Source of the DNA: Arthrobacter sp. ov118
GTDB lineage: Bacteria; Actinomycetota; Actinomycetes; Actinomycetales; Micrococcaceae
Reading direction: 5' to 3'
NCBI RefSeq assembly: GCF_900116495.1
Contig: NZ_FPAY01000001.1
Location: 186,001 to 250,000, forward strand
DNA length: 64,000 nt
Under the pieces are notes generated by a model, which was not told the origin of the DNA, did no database searches, and saw only the letters and a program-made list of their open reading frames with translations. Positions 33,511 through 41,859 of the stretch are shown in pieces (positions within the stretch are counted from its first letter, which is position 1; every line of letters begins with the position of its first letter). The translations under genes and the position numbers were made by a program.

Positions 33511-35048
33511 GCTTTTACCCTTACGCGCGGATCCAGTGCGGAGTAGGCAAGGTCCGCAATGAGGTTGAAGACCATGGCGGTGATCGCCACACAGATGAAG
33601 ACGCCCATGACCGGATTGGGATCGACATGTTCGATCCCGTCCAGGAAGAGGAAGCCCATGCCGCGGACCGAGAAGACTGTTTCGGTGATCACGGCGCCGC
33701 CGATGAGTGCCCCGATGTCGAAGGCCACGATCGTGGCAATCGGGATCAGGGCGTTGCGGAAGGCGTGGCGCATGACGACGGTCCGCTCGCTCAGGCCCTT
33801 GGCCCGGGCGGTGCGGATGTAGTCCATGTTCATGATTTCCAGCATGGAGGCCCGGGTGAACCGCGTGTAGCTGGCCAGCGAAATGAGGATCAGGGCCAGG
33901 GTGGGCAGGATCAGGTGGGTAAAGGAGTCAAGGCCCAGGACCCAGAAGTCGCCTTGGATATTCGGCGTGCTGGCACCGATGGTCGCGATCGGCCGGCCGC
34001 GCACACGGCTGTTGTTGAAGTAGGTGGGCCACGCCTGCATGAATCGGTCCAGCAGGATCAGGAAGCCGACGAGGAACGAGGTGATCGCCGCGGCCCGCAT
34101 GGACTGTCCGCGGTCATAGCCGCCCATCAGGTAGCCGATGGCAAGGCCGATCAGGACGAACGCGACCGCCAACAGCACGATCATCAGGAACGTGGCCTCG
34201 TTGAGCAGGGGCTGAAGGAGGAAGTACAGCACGACGCCGACACCGACGGCGATCAGGGCCGACTGCAGGGCCTTGCGGTTTTTAAGCCCGGCGGAGAGCA
34301 GGGTGACGGCAAAGGCGATGCCCGCACCGGCGATGGCGATGAGCACCGGGCCCAGACCCGGCTTCTTGAACCATTCGGTCGCGGAGAAATAGATGAGCAC
34401 CGCGGTGACGAACGCGAAGGCGACAGCGCCCGCCAGCAGCCGCCGCTTCAGGGGCCCGCCCGCCGCTACGGCCGTCAGCGCTCCGGCGACGACGCCGATG
34501 CCTAACGACGCGGACAGCGGCACCTCGGGATTTCGCAGGAAGTTGTTGAAGCCGATGGCACCGAATTCCTTGAGCAGGACGGCCACCCAGAAGATCGGCA
34601 GGGAGAAGAAGAGGAAGGCCATGAAGGTTACGCCGTAGTCCAGGGTGCTGTACTGCCGCAGGGCGGTGATGATGCCAAGGGTGATGCCGATCAGGATGGC
34701 GAGCACCGTCGCGCCTGTGACCAGGGTCAGGGTCTGCACGAGTGCGGCACCGAGGGCATCCGTGATGGGCTGGCCCGCGATGTTTTTCCCGAGGTCACAG
34801 GAGTTGGCGAAGGGGACCAGGCACTGGACCGCGCCGCCGAACCATTTGAAGTACCGCAGCGGCGCGGGAGTGTCCAGCTGCAGGAGCTCGGTCCTCGCGT
34901 CCATGAGCTGTTGCTTCTGCGGCGTGGGGTTGGCGCGGAACTGTTCCAGGGGATCGCCGGACGCCGCTGTCAGGAGATACACGAAGTAGGATGCGCCGAG
35001 AAGGATGAGGGCAGCGGTCACGAGCCGCCGGAAGATGTAGGTCACCAT
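33507..35048 (-). CDS. Peptide ABC transporter permease, DppB type, with large membrane insertion (operon 2)
   Basis: 513 residues, about 200 more than a standard DppB. The N-terminal helix (MVTYIFRRLVTAALILLGAS), first permease half, docking motif (RTARAKGLSERTVVMRHAFRN) and ending (LAYSALDPRVRVKA) are normal. The extra part lies at about residues 170-345 and holds roughly six added hydrophobic segments (LGIGVVAGALTAVAAGGPLK to ITSFLVGFLILLDRFMQAW) between helices of the core. ATG at 35048 is chosen from the family N-terminus. The insertion's role is unknown. Confidence 0.88.
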   Translation of the reverse strand: MVTYIFRRLVTAALILLGASYFVYLLTAASGDPLEQFRANPTPQKQQLMDARTELLQLDTPAPLRYFKWFGGAVQCLVPFANSCDLGKNIAGQPITDALGAALVQTLTLVTGATVLAILIGITLGIITALRQYSTLDYGVTFMAFLFFSLPIFWVAVLLKEFGAIGFNNFLRNPEVPLSASLGIGVVAGALTAVAAGGPLKRRLLAGAVAFAFVTAVLIYFSATEWFKKPGLGPVLIAIAGAGIAFAVTLLSAGLKNRKALQSALIAVGVGVVLYFLLQPLLNEATFLMIVLLAVAFVLIGLAIGYLMGGYDRGQSMRAAAITSFLVGFLILLDRFMQAWPTYFNNSRVRGRPIATIGASTPNIQGDFWVLGLDSFTHLILPTLALILISLASYTRFTRASMLEIMNMDYIRTARAKGLSERTVVMRHAFRNALIPIATIVAFDIGALIGGAVITETVFSVRGMGFLFLDGIEHVDPNPVMGVFICVAITAMVFNLIADLAYSALDPRVRVKA

Positions 35049-35160
35049 GTGGAACAGCACCTCGGATGTTCAGGCCTGGGGATCGCCCGGGCCGGTCGCG
35101 GAGTTTGGCCGGTCCCGCCGATGTGGTGGCAAGACCACGGCATCGTCAGGATATCGCCAG

Positions 35161-35201
35161 AAAGGCGTCGGGACCGGAGAAACTTTGGTCCCGACGCCTT
35201 T
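35161..35201 (-). terminator. Hairpin between binding-protein and permease genes (operon 2)
   Basis: AAAGGCGTCGGGACC pairs with GGTCCCGACGCCTTT, a perfect 15-bp stem with an 11-base loop, 26 bases after the binding-protein stop. It is probably a partial terminator, in the same place as in operon 1. Confidence 0.7.
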
Positions 35202-35227
35202 CCAGCAGTGTTACTTGCGGTCGCGGG

Positions 35228-37009
35228 CTACTTTTGCGCCCATTCCCAGAAGTTCCACCAAACGCCGGTCTGGTTCGGCATGTACTTCACGCCGGTGATG
35301 CGGTCGCTGTACGCGTCCACGCCGACCGACTGGAACAGCGGCAGGCCGTAGGCGGAATCCCAGATCATCTTGTCGATCTGCTGGATGAGCTCATCCTGCT
35401 TGCTCTTGTCGGTGGTGACAATCAGTTCGTCCATGAGCTTGTCGGCTGCCGGGTCGCTGAACTTGTTGAAGTTGGAGTCATTGCCGGACTTGAAGATCTG
35501 CGGGACGCCGGACACGCCGACACCGGAGTTGGTCCAGCCGAAGATGGTCGCGTCGTAGGTGCCGTCTCCAAGGGCCTTGCCCCAGTCAGACTTGCCGAGG
35601 CCGCCGTCGACGATCTTGAAGCCGGCCTTGGTGGCGGACTCGCTGATCAGGGAGTAGGCGTCGACACGGTTGGGGTTGTCCTTGTTGTACATAATGCGGA
35701 CTTCGGGGGTGGCACCGTTGAGGAGCTTCTTGGCGCCCTCGATGTCCACACCCTGGTAGGCGGAGGAACCGTTGTTCTTGACCGAGTCGGCGTAGGGGGC
35801 CTGGTCCGGAACGAAGAGCTGCGAATCGAGCGGGGCAGCCTTCGGGTCCAGCTTCTTGACGATCTTGTCAACGATGTCCGCACGCGGCACGGCCTTCATG
35901 AATGCCTCGCGGACGTTCTTGTCGGCAAACGGGCCCGAGTAGTTCAGGTCGATGTGGTCGTACGCGAGCTGGTTGCCGACGTCGACGCTCACGCCCTGGC
36001 TCTCCAGCGCCTTGAGCTGCTCCACGGTGTCGGCGGATGCCTGCGGGGCGATGATGTCGGCTTCACCGTTCTTCAGTGCCTGCACCTGGGCGGGCGCCTC
36101 GCCGATGTAGCGGACGGTGATTTCGTCCAGCTGGGCTTCCGGACCCCAGTTGTAGTCCTTGTTCTTGACCATGGTCAGGGACTGGTCCTGGTTCAGGCTC
36201 TTGACGATGAAGGGACCGTTGGAGAGGTAGAGGTTCGGATCGGCCGGCAGAGTCTTGGTGTCAAAACCCGTGTTCCACATGTCCGCCATGGCCTTCAGCT
36301 GCGTGTTCACCGGCTTGGGCGCCTTGGCGTCACCGCGGGGCATGCCCTTGAGGAGGTCGATGAATGCCTTGGTGTCCGCCAGCCCTGCCTTCTTGGCCAG
36401 GACGTGGGCGGGGATGTCGATGCCTGGTCCGCCCAGAGCGATTTCCCAGTCAGCGAAAGGCTTGGAGTACTTCAGGGTCATGGTGCGGCCGTCGTCGCCG
36501 AGTTCCGGGAAGTCGGTGAGTGCGATACCTGTGGGATCACCGGCGTAGGAGAAGTAGGACGTGCCGGTCTTGGCTTCCGCATTGGCGTCATTGTAGTAGC
36601 CGGAGAAGGCGGCCCACTGCAGCACAAGATCGGCCGCGGTGACGGGCGTGCCGTCTGACCACTTCACGCCGTCGTTGATGGTGTATTTGACCGTCAGGGG
36701 GTCGTCCGAGACCTTTTCCATCTTGCCGAACTTTTCATTGCGGACGACGTTGAGCTTGTTGTCGATGTAGAAAAACCCCGAGTGCGTGGCGTAGCTGACC
36801 TTCGAGTTGATGTCAGTGTTTCCGTCGGCCGTGTTCGGGTTGAACGTGTTGAACGCGTTCACCTCTACTACGGTTGCCGACCCGCCTTGCTTGCTTGCTG
36901 CGGCTGCAGTGGACGGGGTTGTCCCCCCGCTGTTGCCCGCGCAGGCGCTGAGGGCGATGGCAGCTGCTGCCGCCACGCCGACTGCTTTGGAAATACGACC
37001 CAAGCGCAT
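35228..37009 (-). CDS. Peptide ABC transporter substrate-binding lipoprotein (operon 2)
   Basis: 593 residues; family 5 solute-binding protein with lipoprotein signal (IALSAC, Cys23). Visible blocks include VKWSDGTPVTAADLVLQWAA, LDEITVRYIGEAPAQVQALK and NVREAFMKAVPRADIVDKIV. It differs clearly from the operon 1 protein, so the two transporters probably prefer different peptides. ATG at 37009 has AAGGAGG just upstream. It is the first gene of operon 2. Confidence 0.92.
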   Translation of the reverse strand: MRLGRISKAVGVAAAAAIALSACAGNSGGTTPSTAAAASKQGGSATVVEVNAFNTFNPNTADGNTDINSKVSYATHSGFFYIDNKLNVVRNEKFGKMEKVSDDPLTVKYTINDGVKWSDGTPVTAADLVLQWAAFSGYYNDANAEAKTGTSYFSYAGDPTGIALTDFPELGDDGRTMTLKYSKPFADWEIALGGPGIDIPAHVLAKKAGLADTKAFIDLLKGMPRGDAKAPKPVNTQLKAMADMWNTGFDTKTLPADPNLYLSNGPFIVKSLNQDQSLTMVKNKDYNWGPEAQLDEITVRYIGEAPAQVQALKNGEADIIAPQASADTVEQLKALESQGVSVDVGNQLAYDHIDLNYSGPFADKNVREAFMKAVPRADIVDKIVKKLDPKAAPLDSQLFVPDQAPYADSVKNNGSSAYQGVDIEGAKKLLNGATPEVRIMYNKDNPNRVDAYSLISESATKAGFKIVDGGLGKSDWGKALGDGTYDATIFGWTNSGVGVSGVPQIFKSGNDSNFNKFSDPAADKLMDELIVTTDKSKQDELIQQIDKMIWDSAYGLPLFQSVGVDAYSDRITGVKYMPNQTGVWWNFWEWAQK

Positions 37010-37323
37010 TCCGCCTCCTTGTTTCTGTGGTGTGGGTGAGACCCGACGCCGACAGCGCCGGCCAGACGTCCACGCTCCCCCAGCGGCAGTGTGGGACGTC
37101 TCACATGGCATGAGCGTAAACCCCAAATGCTGGTATGGGCCACCAAAGTTGACTCACCGTAAAGTTCGTTACCGAGCTGCAACATTGGAGAGGTTCCGCT
37201 AGGACTCGCGTGCACAGAAAACGTTGGCGGCCCGGGTACGCCGGGCGAAAAGAACCGCAACACAGGAAAAGCCCCGATTCGAAAATCGGGGCCTTCCAGT
37301 TAATCAGTTATTACTCGGCCCGA
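37010..37323. other. 314-bp gap before peptide operon 2
   Basis: No gene is seen. It holds the promoter region of operon 2 and, at its far end, the terminator of the TetR gene (37271-37292). Confidence 0.5.
37271..37292 (-). terminator. Terminator of the TetR gene
   Basis: GCCCCGAT/ATCGGGGC with a six-base loop, followed on the minus strand by CTTTTCC. It lies 31 bases past the TetR stop codon. Confidence 0.65.
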
Positions 37324-37929
37324 TCACGCCGGCCCGCCGGCTGCTTGAGGACTGATCTTCCCTAGTCCCAGCGAGCGGCCAATCTGCCGGATGGCGGCAT
37401 CATAGGTCGCATCCCAGGTCCAGCCAGCCGCCGGTGCACCGGCCAGCTCCAGTGACACCAGCCCGTGGACTTGGCCCCACACAACGCCGACCATCGCGGC
37501 GATCTCGTCATCGGCTGCTCCGGGCAGCGCTGCGGCAACCGCGGCGAACAGCGGCGCGATCGATGGCCCGGCGGCACCCGGAGTCGGCTGGCACGGCACC
37601 TGGCCGGCCAGTGAGCCGCTGAACATCAGGCCGTAGAGGACCCGATGCTCCAGCGCCCAGGTTCGGTAGGCCCGGCCCAATGCTTCGAGGCCGGCAGCGG
37701 CGGCCTCTTGTTGGGATGCAGTAAAGGAAGCGAAGCCGTCGTCGAGCACGGCAGTCAACAGTTCCGCCTTGCCCCCGAAGAGTGAGTACACCGCCGTCGT
37801 CGACGTCCCAGCGGTAGCGGCAATACTGCGCAGCGATACGGAGGCGGCGCCGTCGCGGGCAATTAGGGAGGCTGCGGTGTCGAGCAGCCTGCGACGCAGG
37901 GTCTCATCGTGGACTATGGGTCTTGCCAT
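37324..37929 (-). CDS. TetR-family regulator with WHG-type C-terminal domain
   Basis: 201 residues. The helix-turn-helix is at about 10-52 (LLDTAASLIARDGAASVSLR, then TSTTAVYSLFGGKAELLTAV). The C-terminal part with WGQVHGLVSLELAG resembles the TetR C-terminal (WHG) domain. ATG at 37929 is chosen since MARPIVHDE suits the family. It is divergent from the DUF4188 gene, and a 28-bp inverted repeat lies between the two starts, a likely operator for both genes. Confidence 0.85.
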   Translation of the reverse strand: MARPIVHDETLRRRLLDTAASLIARDGAASVSLRSIAATAGTSTTAVYSLFGGKAELLTAVLDDGFASFTASQQEAAAAGLEALGRAYRTWALEHRVLYGLMFSGSLAGQVPCQPTPGAAGPSIAPLFAAVAAALPGAADDEIAAMVGVVWGQVHGLVSLELAGAPAAGWTWDATYDAAIRQIGRSLGLGKISPQAAGGPA

Positions 37930-37942
37930 AGGACCAGTATTG

Positions 37943-37970
37943 CATAACACTGTTCTGTAACAACGTTATG
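37943..37970. promoter_or_regulatory. Candidate TetR operator
   Basis: CATAACACTGTT and AACAACGTTATG form an inverted repeat with 10 of 12 positions paired around CTGT, centred in the 54-bp gap between divergent starts. Position and symmetry fit a TetR dimer site overlapping both promoters. Confidence 0.6.
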
Positions 37971-37983
37971 AAAGGAGAAGCGC

Positions 37984-38487
37984 ATGTCGGAACAAGTGCA
38001 CACAGGACGTTTCACTGCCGATCCCGGGGGCGGCCCGGTGACAGTCTTCCTGATCGGGATGCGCGCCAACCGGTGGTGGAAGTTCGGGAAGGTGGCACGG
38101 GTGGGGGCGGCCATGCCCAAGATGCTTGCCCACCTGGCCAAGACGCCGGAGGCCGGGTTGCTGGGCTACCAGCAATGGTTCGGGCGGACGACCATCATGG
38201 TCAGCTACTGGAAGAGCCCGGAGCATCTGCAGCGGTTCGCGGCCGACCGGTCGGCGCCGCACCTTGAGCCCTGGCGCCGGTTCATGCGCGAATCGGCCGG
38301 CACTGGTGACGTCGGCGTATGGCACGAAACCTACGAGACGATGCCGGGCGGCAGGGAAAGCGTGTATAGCGATATGCCGGTCTTCGGGCTGGCAGCGGCT
38401 ACCGGCCACGTACCGGTGGGAGCGGGACTGAACACCGCACGCCAGCGTTTGGAGGCAGACGGGGCCAGCCGGGGTCTGTCCGAATGA
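37984..38487 (+). CDS. DUF4188 (monooxygenase-like) protein
   Basis: 167 residues of the DUF4188 family, small proteins often annotated as monooxygenases because of a dimeric alpha/beta-barrel fold. Typical motifs: VFLIGMRANRWWKFGKVARV, GLLGYQQWFGRTTIMVSYW and VGVWHETYE. GAAAGGAGAAGCGC precedes the ATG. It is controlled, most likely, by the divergent TetR protein through the repeat in between. The reaction is not known. Confidence 0.85.
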   Translation: MSEQVHTGRFTADPGGGPVTVFLIGMRANRWWKFGKVARVGAAMPKMLAHLAKTPEAGLLGYQQWFGRTTIMVSYWKSPEHLQRFAADRSAPHLEPWRRFMRESAGTGDVGVWHETYETMPGGRESVYSDMPVFGLAAATGHVPVGAGLNTARQRLEADGASRGLSE

Positions 38488-38721
38488 GCCGTCTCAGCTG
38501 AGGCTCGCGGACCAACTCCCAGCACAGTGAACATCCGGCAACCAGGCATTACAGGCAAAGCAGCTGTGCAGTAGACGCCGAGTTAGATTGCAGTTCTCAG
38601 GAACACGTGCCGGGCGGGGGTCGAGTCGGGCTTGCGAGGGTGAGCGGAAGTGGCAAAAATGAGCAGCCCATTGGCAGGGTACCGTCACGACGCTATCGGG
38701 GTTGTCGCCATTCCTGACCGG

Positions 38722-39177
38722 TCAGGATTTCGTCGACCTAGGCCGCTCTGCCAGCTGTTTGATCGTGACGATCGCCTCCGACCACATGCCGCGCATGTCT
38801 TCGGCCCACTCGTCGGGCACTTCGAGCTCGACGACGAGAGTCGTCACCCCGTCAGTCTCGCTGAACGAATAGCTCTCGTGCAGCCCGACGGCGGGCCCTT
38901 CGCGATTCTCGACGTCGTTCTCGATATCGCCGAGATAGCGGATCGACACGAATTCGTGAGGCCGACTCTCGACGATGGTGCCGAAGAGACCGCTCGCCGT
39001 GCCGTCGTCGTTCGGACCGAGGAAGCGAATCTCGTCGCCCTCGTTCCAGCCGCCCTCGTAGGTCGATCCCTCGTGGAAGGCGCCCGTCCATACACGGTAG
39101 GAGTCGAGGTCGAGCATGACGTTCCAGACGTGCTGCGCGGGAGCATCGACGTCGACGCTGAATCGAAGATTCTCCAT
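38722..39177 (-). CDS. SRPBCC/AHSA1-type START-fold protein
   Basis: 151 residues beginning MENLRFSVDVDAPAQHVWNV, the opening of the AHSA1/SRPBCC ligand-binding fold. YRVWTGAFHEGS, GDEIRFLGPNDDG and TTLVVELEVPDEWAEDM follow. The composition looks less GC-rich in wobble positions than its neighbours, which may hint at acquisition. ATG at 39177 is set by the domain start. The ligand or partner is unknown. Confidence 0.8.
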   Translation of the reverse strand: MENLRFSVDVDAPAQHVWNVMLDLDSYRVWTGAFHEGSTYEGGWNEGDEIRFLGPNDDGTASGLFGTIVESRPHEFVSIRYLGDIENDVENREGPAVGLHESYSFSETDGVTTLVVELEVPDEWAEDMRGMWSEAIVTIKQLAERPRSTKS

Positions 39178-39330
39178 GCGCGATTGTAGAACCGAGGCAC
39201 GCTGGCGGCGCAAGACCGCCTACAGGTCCGGTTCGTCGACGAGCGCGGCAACCCGGCGGTGTGGATTGGGGCGATGTACGTTGTCCGAGACTTCCGGCGG
39301 GCTGGCAGGTTCCTTGACCGCGCGACCATT

Positions 39331-39603
39331 TCAGTGCCCATCGGGCAGCCTTGATCTAAGTTCTTCTGCACGGGAAGCGATGGCCTGACGCTGGTCTCGG
39401 GTGAATCTTCTGACCTGCAGGTCGAGGACAAACCGGCTGGCCAGCTCTCCCACGCCCAACAGTTGACCCACGCGACGGATTGCTTCGTCCACGTCCTCTG
39501 AATCGTCAATCACCTGGAAGACCTCGTCGCGCCGATCCATCGCCTGCACCAGAGCCTCGAGGATCATCAATTCGTCCCTCGTCTGCCGGTCATCCTCATC
39601 CAT
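39331..39603 (-). CDS. Stand-alone GyrA/ParC coiled-coil-domain-like protein
   Basis: 90 residues. The sequence aligns by eye with the coiled-coil 'tower' region of gyrase subunit A: ILEALVQAMDRRDEVFQVID, then ELASRFVLDLQVRRFTRDQR, matching the GyrA pattern ILEGL..AL.NIDEVI..I and ILDMQLRRLTGLE. No breakage-reunion domain or catalytic Tyr is present. No frame homologous to the rest of GyrA lies on either side, so it appears to be a complete small protein rather than a fragment. ATG at 39603 is chosen as the residue before the conserved part. Function unknown; interaction with gyrase is a speculation. Confidence 0.7.
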   Translation of the reverse strand: MDEDDRQTRDELMILEALVQAMDRRDEVFQVIDDSEDVDEAIRRVGQLLGVGELASRFVLDLQVRRFTRDQRQAIASRAEELRSRLPDGH

Positions 39604-39673
39604 GCCGCGATTCTTGCACGACCGGCAGTCCTTGGGGCCCTTCCGTCCAGTTGGGGGATCCTTTCCAGAACAC

Positions 39674-39928
39674 CTATTCTGGCGGCGCCGTCGGCTGACG
39701 TTCCTGCCCACGTGCCTTCCGCTCACCGAGCCATTCATTCCGGTACGCGTCAACTTTCGCAGCCTTCTTATTACCGAAATAGGCCCCAATCAAGGGGCCG
39801 AGTCCAGCCCCAAGACCAATAAAGGAGTACTGCCACCCCTGGATCAGGCCGATGGCCACACCAAGGACGGCCGAGAGCCCGAGCGCGAAGAGAAGCGACT
39901 TGCCAGTAACGGTCCGGTTCTGAGCCAT
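39674..39928 (-). CDS. Small membrane protein with glycine-rich hairpin
   Basis: 84 residues. Two helices (about 12-28 and 33-49) are joined by a short turn; the second is glycine-rich (FIGLGAGLGPLIGAYFG). A charged tail follows (KKAAKVDAYRNEWLGERKAR). No family is recognised. ATG at 39928 starts the only hydrophobic frame here. Confidence 0.5.
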   Translation of the reverse strand: MAQNRTVTGKSLLFALGLSAVLGVAIGLIQGWQYSFIGLGAGLGPLIGAYFGNKKAAKVDAYRNEWLGERKARGQERQPTAPPE

Positions 39929-40062
39929 CTGTACATAATGCGGTTCGCCTGCACGGCGAACAACGGCATGCCCGGTAAAGGATCGTCGAGCGGTACCCCG
40001 GACGGCCCAAAAACCGGTCTCGTTTGGGGAACCCTCAAACGGGAATCTGCAAGACTTTCCCT

Positions 40063-40365
40063 ATGATTACCGAACACGCGCTGCTGCCCGTCATTTCCGG
40101 CCAGGAAGAAGACTTTGAGGCAGCATTCGATCGCGCTCGTTTGATTATTGCGTCAATGCCCGGCTTTGCCTCTTTATCGCTCTCGCGCTCGATCGAAACT
40201 CCCAACACGTACTTACTTCTCGTGCAGTGGGACAGTTTGGAGGACCACACCGTTGGCTTCAGGGGATCCCCCCAGTATCAGCAGTGGCGGGAGATACTGC
40301 ACAAGTTCTACGAGCCGTTTCCTTTAGTCGAACACTACGAGCTCGTGAACTCTGCTCCTCGGTAG
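40063..40365 (+). CDS. Antibiotic-biosynthesis-monooxygenase (ABM) family protein
   Basis: 100 residues with the ABM dimeric alpha/beta-barrel pattern: HALLPVISGQEEDFEAAFDR, then MPGFASLSLSRSIETPNTYL, LLVQWDSLEDHTVGFRGS and QWREILHKFY. Such proteins oxidise aromatic or quinone compounds or degrade heme; the substrate is unknown. ATG at 40063 is chosen because homologous sequence starts MITEHALL. It is the last intact gene before the degraded zone. Confidence 0.8.
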   Translation: MITEHALLPVISGQEEDFEAAFDRARLIIASMPGFASLSLSRSIETPNTYLLLVQWDSLEDHTVGFRGSPQYQQWREILHKFYEPFPLVEHYELVNSAPR

Positions 40366-40499
40366 AGCGCTCATAGGCTGGCCGTCGTCCCGGAAGGGGA
40401 TACCTATTCGGGCATGATGGCCGACCGGCTAGCGGGCAGTCGCGCGGGATGATGCGAGCCCAGGCATACCGGTAGTGGAGGCGCCCGAGTGGGGAAGAC

Positions 40500-40931
40500 G
40501 GGTCGTCCGGCTTTGGGAACCGTCCCGAATTTTGCCCAGTGGCCGCTGCAGACGTGAAGTCCCTCTACGACGTCGCGTTTCCCGTACCGGTATAAGAGCC
40601 AAACGTGAATGTCGGCCAGTGGCGGGTTCAATTCCGTCGGCATGTTGCCCGGCGTGGTTCTTGGTATTGAGGGTGAATACGCCGGCCGGACCTATCAGCA
40701 CGTGGTCTACGTCGGACGCGCCCGCACCCACGGGCACGGCGTGCAGGATCGTCCACTCAGGACCAGCCGCTCGAGGATCTGCCCTACTGCTATCTCCCCG
40801 AGAGCACCCTTGTACCAGGGGTAATTGTCGGAGTCAGCGGGTCGGCGCCGAAAACACGACCGATGCGGCAAACCCTCCCGATCGGTCAGGAGCTTCTCGA
40901 TCACAGCATGTCCAGCGACCCGATCGTTCAC
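40500..40931 (-). pseudogene. NERD-domain protein, frameshifted and decayed
   Basis: Reading from 40931 the frame gives NYPWYKGALGEIAVGQILER, the start of a nuclease-related (NERD) domain. At about 40765-40775 it shifts by one base into WTILHAVPVGAGASDVDHVL followed by FTLNTKNHAGQ, the NERD core. After about 40640 the similarity fades, though YIPVRETRRRR-like codons persist in alternate frames. At least two frame changes show that the gene is dead. The downstream half expected of NERD proteins is missing. Confidence 0.7.
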
Positions 40932-40945
40932 CCCGACGCGTCTAA

Positions 40946-41038
40946 CGGTGTCATCTCTCCCTGACCCAACCGGACGTCGGGAAAATCGTTGGGGCGACCC
41001 GAGCCACCGTGTATCGGTGCCCGAGCATGGAATCCTGA
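40946..41038 (+). pseudogene. Resolvase/invertase C-terminal helix-turn-helix remnant (copy A)
   Basis: A short open segment ends GKIVGATRATVYRCPSMES and a stop. GxxRATVYR is the recognition helix of serine recombinases of the resolvase type. Only this tail remains. A diverged copy lies inverted at 54015-54100, and the similarity continues for about 60 bases past both stop codons, so both come from the same kind of element. Confidence 0.55.
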
Positions 41039-41204
41039 GGCGACCGAGTCACCCGCCCCGAAGAGTGACGCATAGTTTTCTTGGAGACCCCTTCTCCCTT
41101 CCGGAGCCGACTGCATCAAGTACTCCGAACCCACGGGCCTGCACGCCGCGGGGCCGGTCTAACGTGCTGCGCTGGGCCAGAAACCACAGCCGAAAGGACC
41201 CCGT

Positions 41205-41369
41205 GAACCTCATCGAGGCGGTCTTGCGCTTACTACCAAAAGAAACGTACACAGGGAAAGAAACACAAAAGCCACCGTGATCTGCCTGGCCCGGCGCCGC
41301 TGCGACGTAATCTACTCGATGCCCAGACACGGCACCTTCTACGACGAGAAGCCCGCCCCCGCCGCTTGA
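41205..41369 (+). pseudogene. IS110-family transposase C-terminal remnant
   Basis: The open segment reads NVHRERNTKATVICLARRR, then CDVIYSMPRHGTFYDEKP and a stop. The pattern (K)xH(x)A(x)IxLARRRxDVLxAMLRDGTxY is the C-terminus of IS110-type (DEDD) transposases. The rest of the transposase is absent or unrecognisable. Confidence 0.6.
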
Positions 41370-41458
41370 CCAAAAGCATAGAGACATCCCCCCACTTGAC
41401 GTCTTCTTCAAGCAGCGGCGGATTCAACTCGAAGTTGCTTCCGCCTGTCAGTCCGGTG

Positions 41459-41498
41459 AACCAGTAAGTGACCGACATGTGCCGGTCTCTTACTGGTT
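41459..41498. repeat. Imperfect hairpin with AACCAGTAAG arms
   Basis: Outer arms AACCAGTAAG/CTTACTGGTT pair perfectly; inner ACCG/CGGT pair again around ACATGTGC-type loop sequence. No gene is adjacent. Confidence 0.5.
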
Positions 41499-41643
41499 TC
41501 CCTCTGCGTGAGAAATCTGTGGTGCAGCGTCCGCACTCTAGGGGTAGGTGCTCCTCGATGAGCGTCGCCAGGGACAGAGTCTACCGGCCGCCCCTTATGG
41601 CCAGCCGTGAGCATGCCGCCCGAAGACGTGCTCTCAGACACGG

Positions 41644-41669
41644 GAAAGCCCCTCGGACGAGGGGCTTTC
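41644..41669. terminator. Orphan terminator-like hairpin
   Basis: GAAAGCCCCTC/GAGGGGCTTTC with loop GGAC is a perfect 11-bp stem with A/T-rich feet. No intact gene ends here on either strand. Confidence 0.6.
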
Positions 41670-41859
41670 AACGGATAAGTCAGTTGTAGATTGGTCTGGG
41701 TCAGCGGTGATCTGCTCCTCCTTCCCGGACGCCTACTGCGTCCATGCCGAACTGTGGACAAAATCCTAGTAATCAATCCCCCGGGTCGTCCAGAGTCAGT
41801 AACCCGCGTTTCGTCCTTCCAGACCAAAACCGGCACCTTGTTCGCGATTCCGGCCCAGC

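Larger units (their letters stand above)
41370..41859. other. 490-bp region without a recognisable gene, with two structured elements
   Basis: No credible coding frame was found. It holds a long imperfect hairpin (41459-41498) and, about 150 bases later, a perfect terminator-like stem (41644-41669). Together these could bound a small RNA of about 200 bases, or be relics of a lost gene. Confidence 0.4.

Noticed and set aside
39202..39354. 51-codon plus-strand segment (VRFVDERGNPAVWIGAMYVV)
   Set aside because: It looks protein-like and may be a gene tail, but has no start, is too short to assign, and overlaps the end of the GyrA-like gene. Left unannotated.
41049..41411. 120-residue minus-strand frame
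   Set aside because: It covers the IS110 remnant on the other strand and shows no protein-like pattern or ribosome-binding site.
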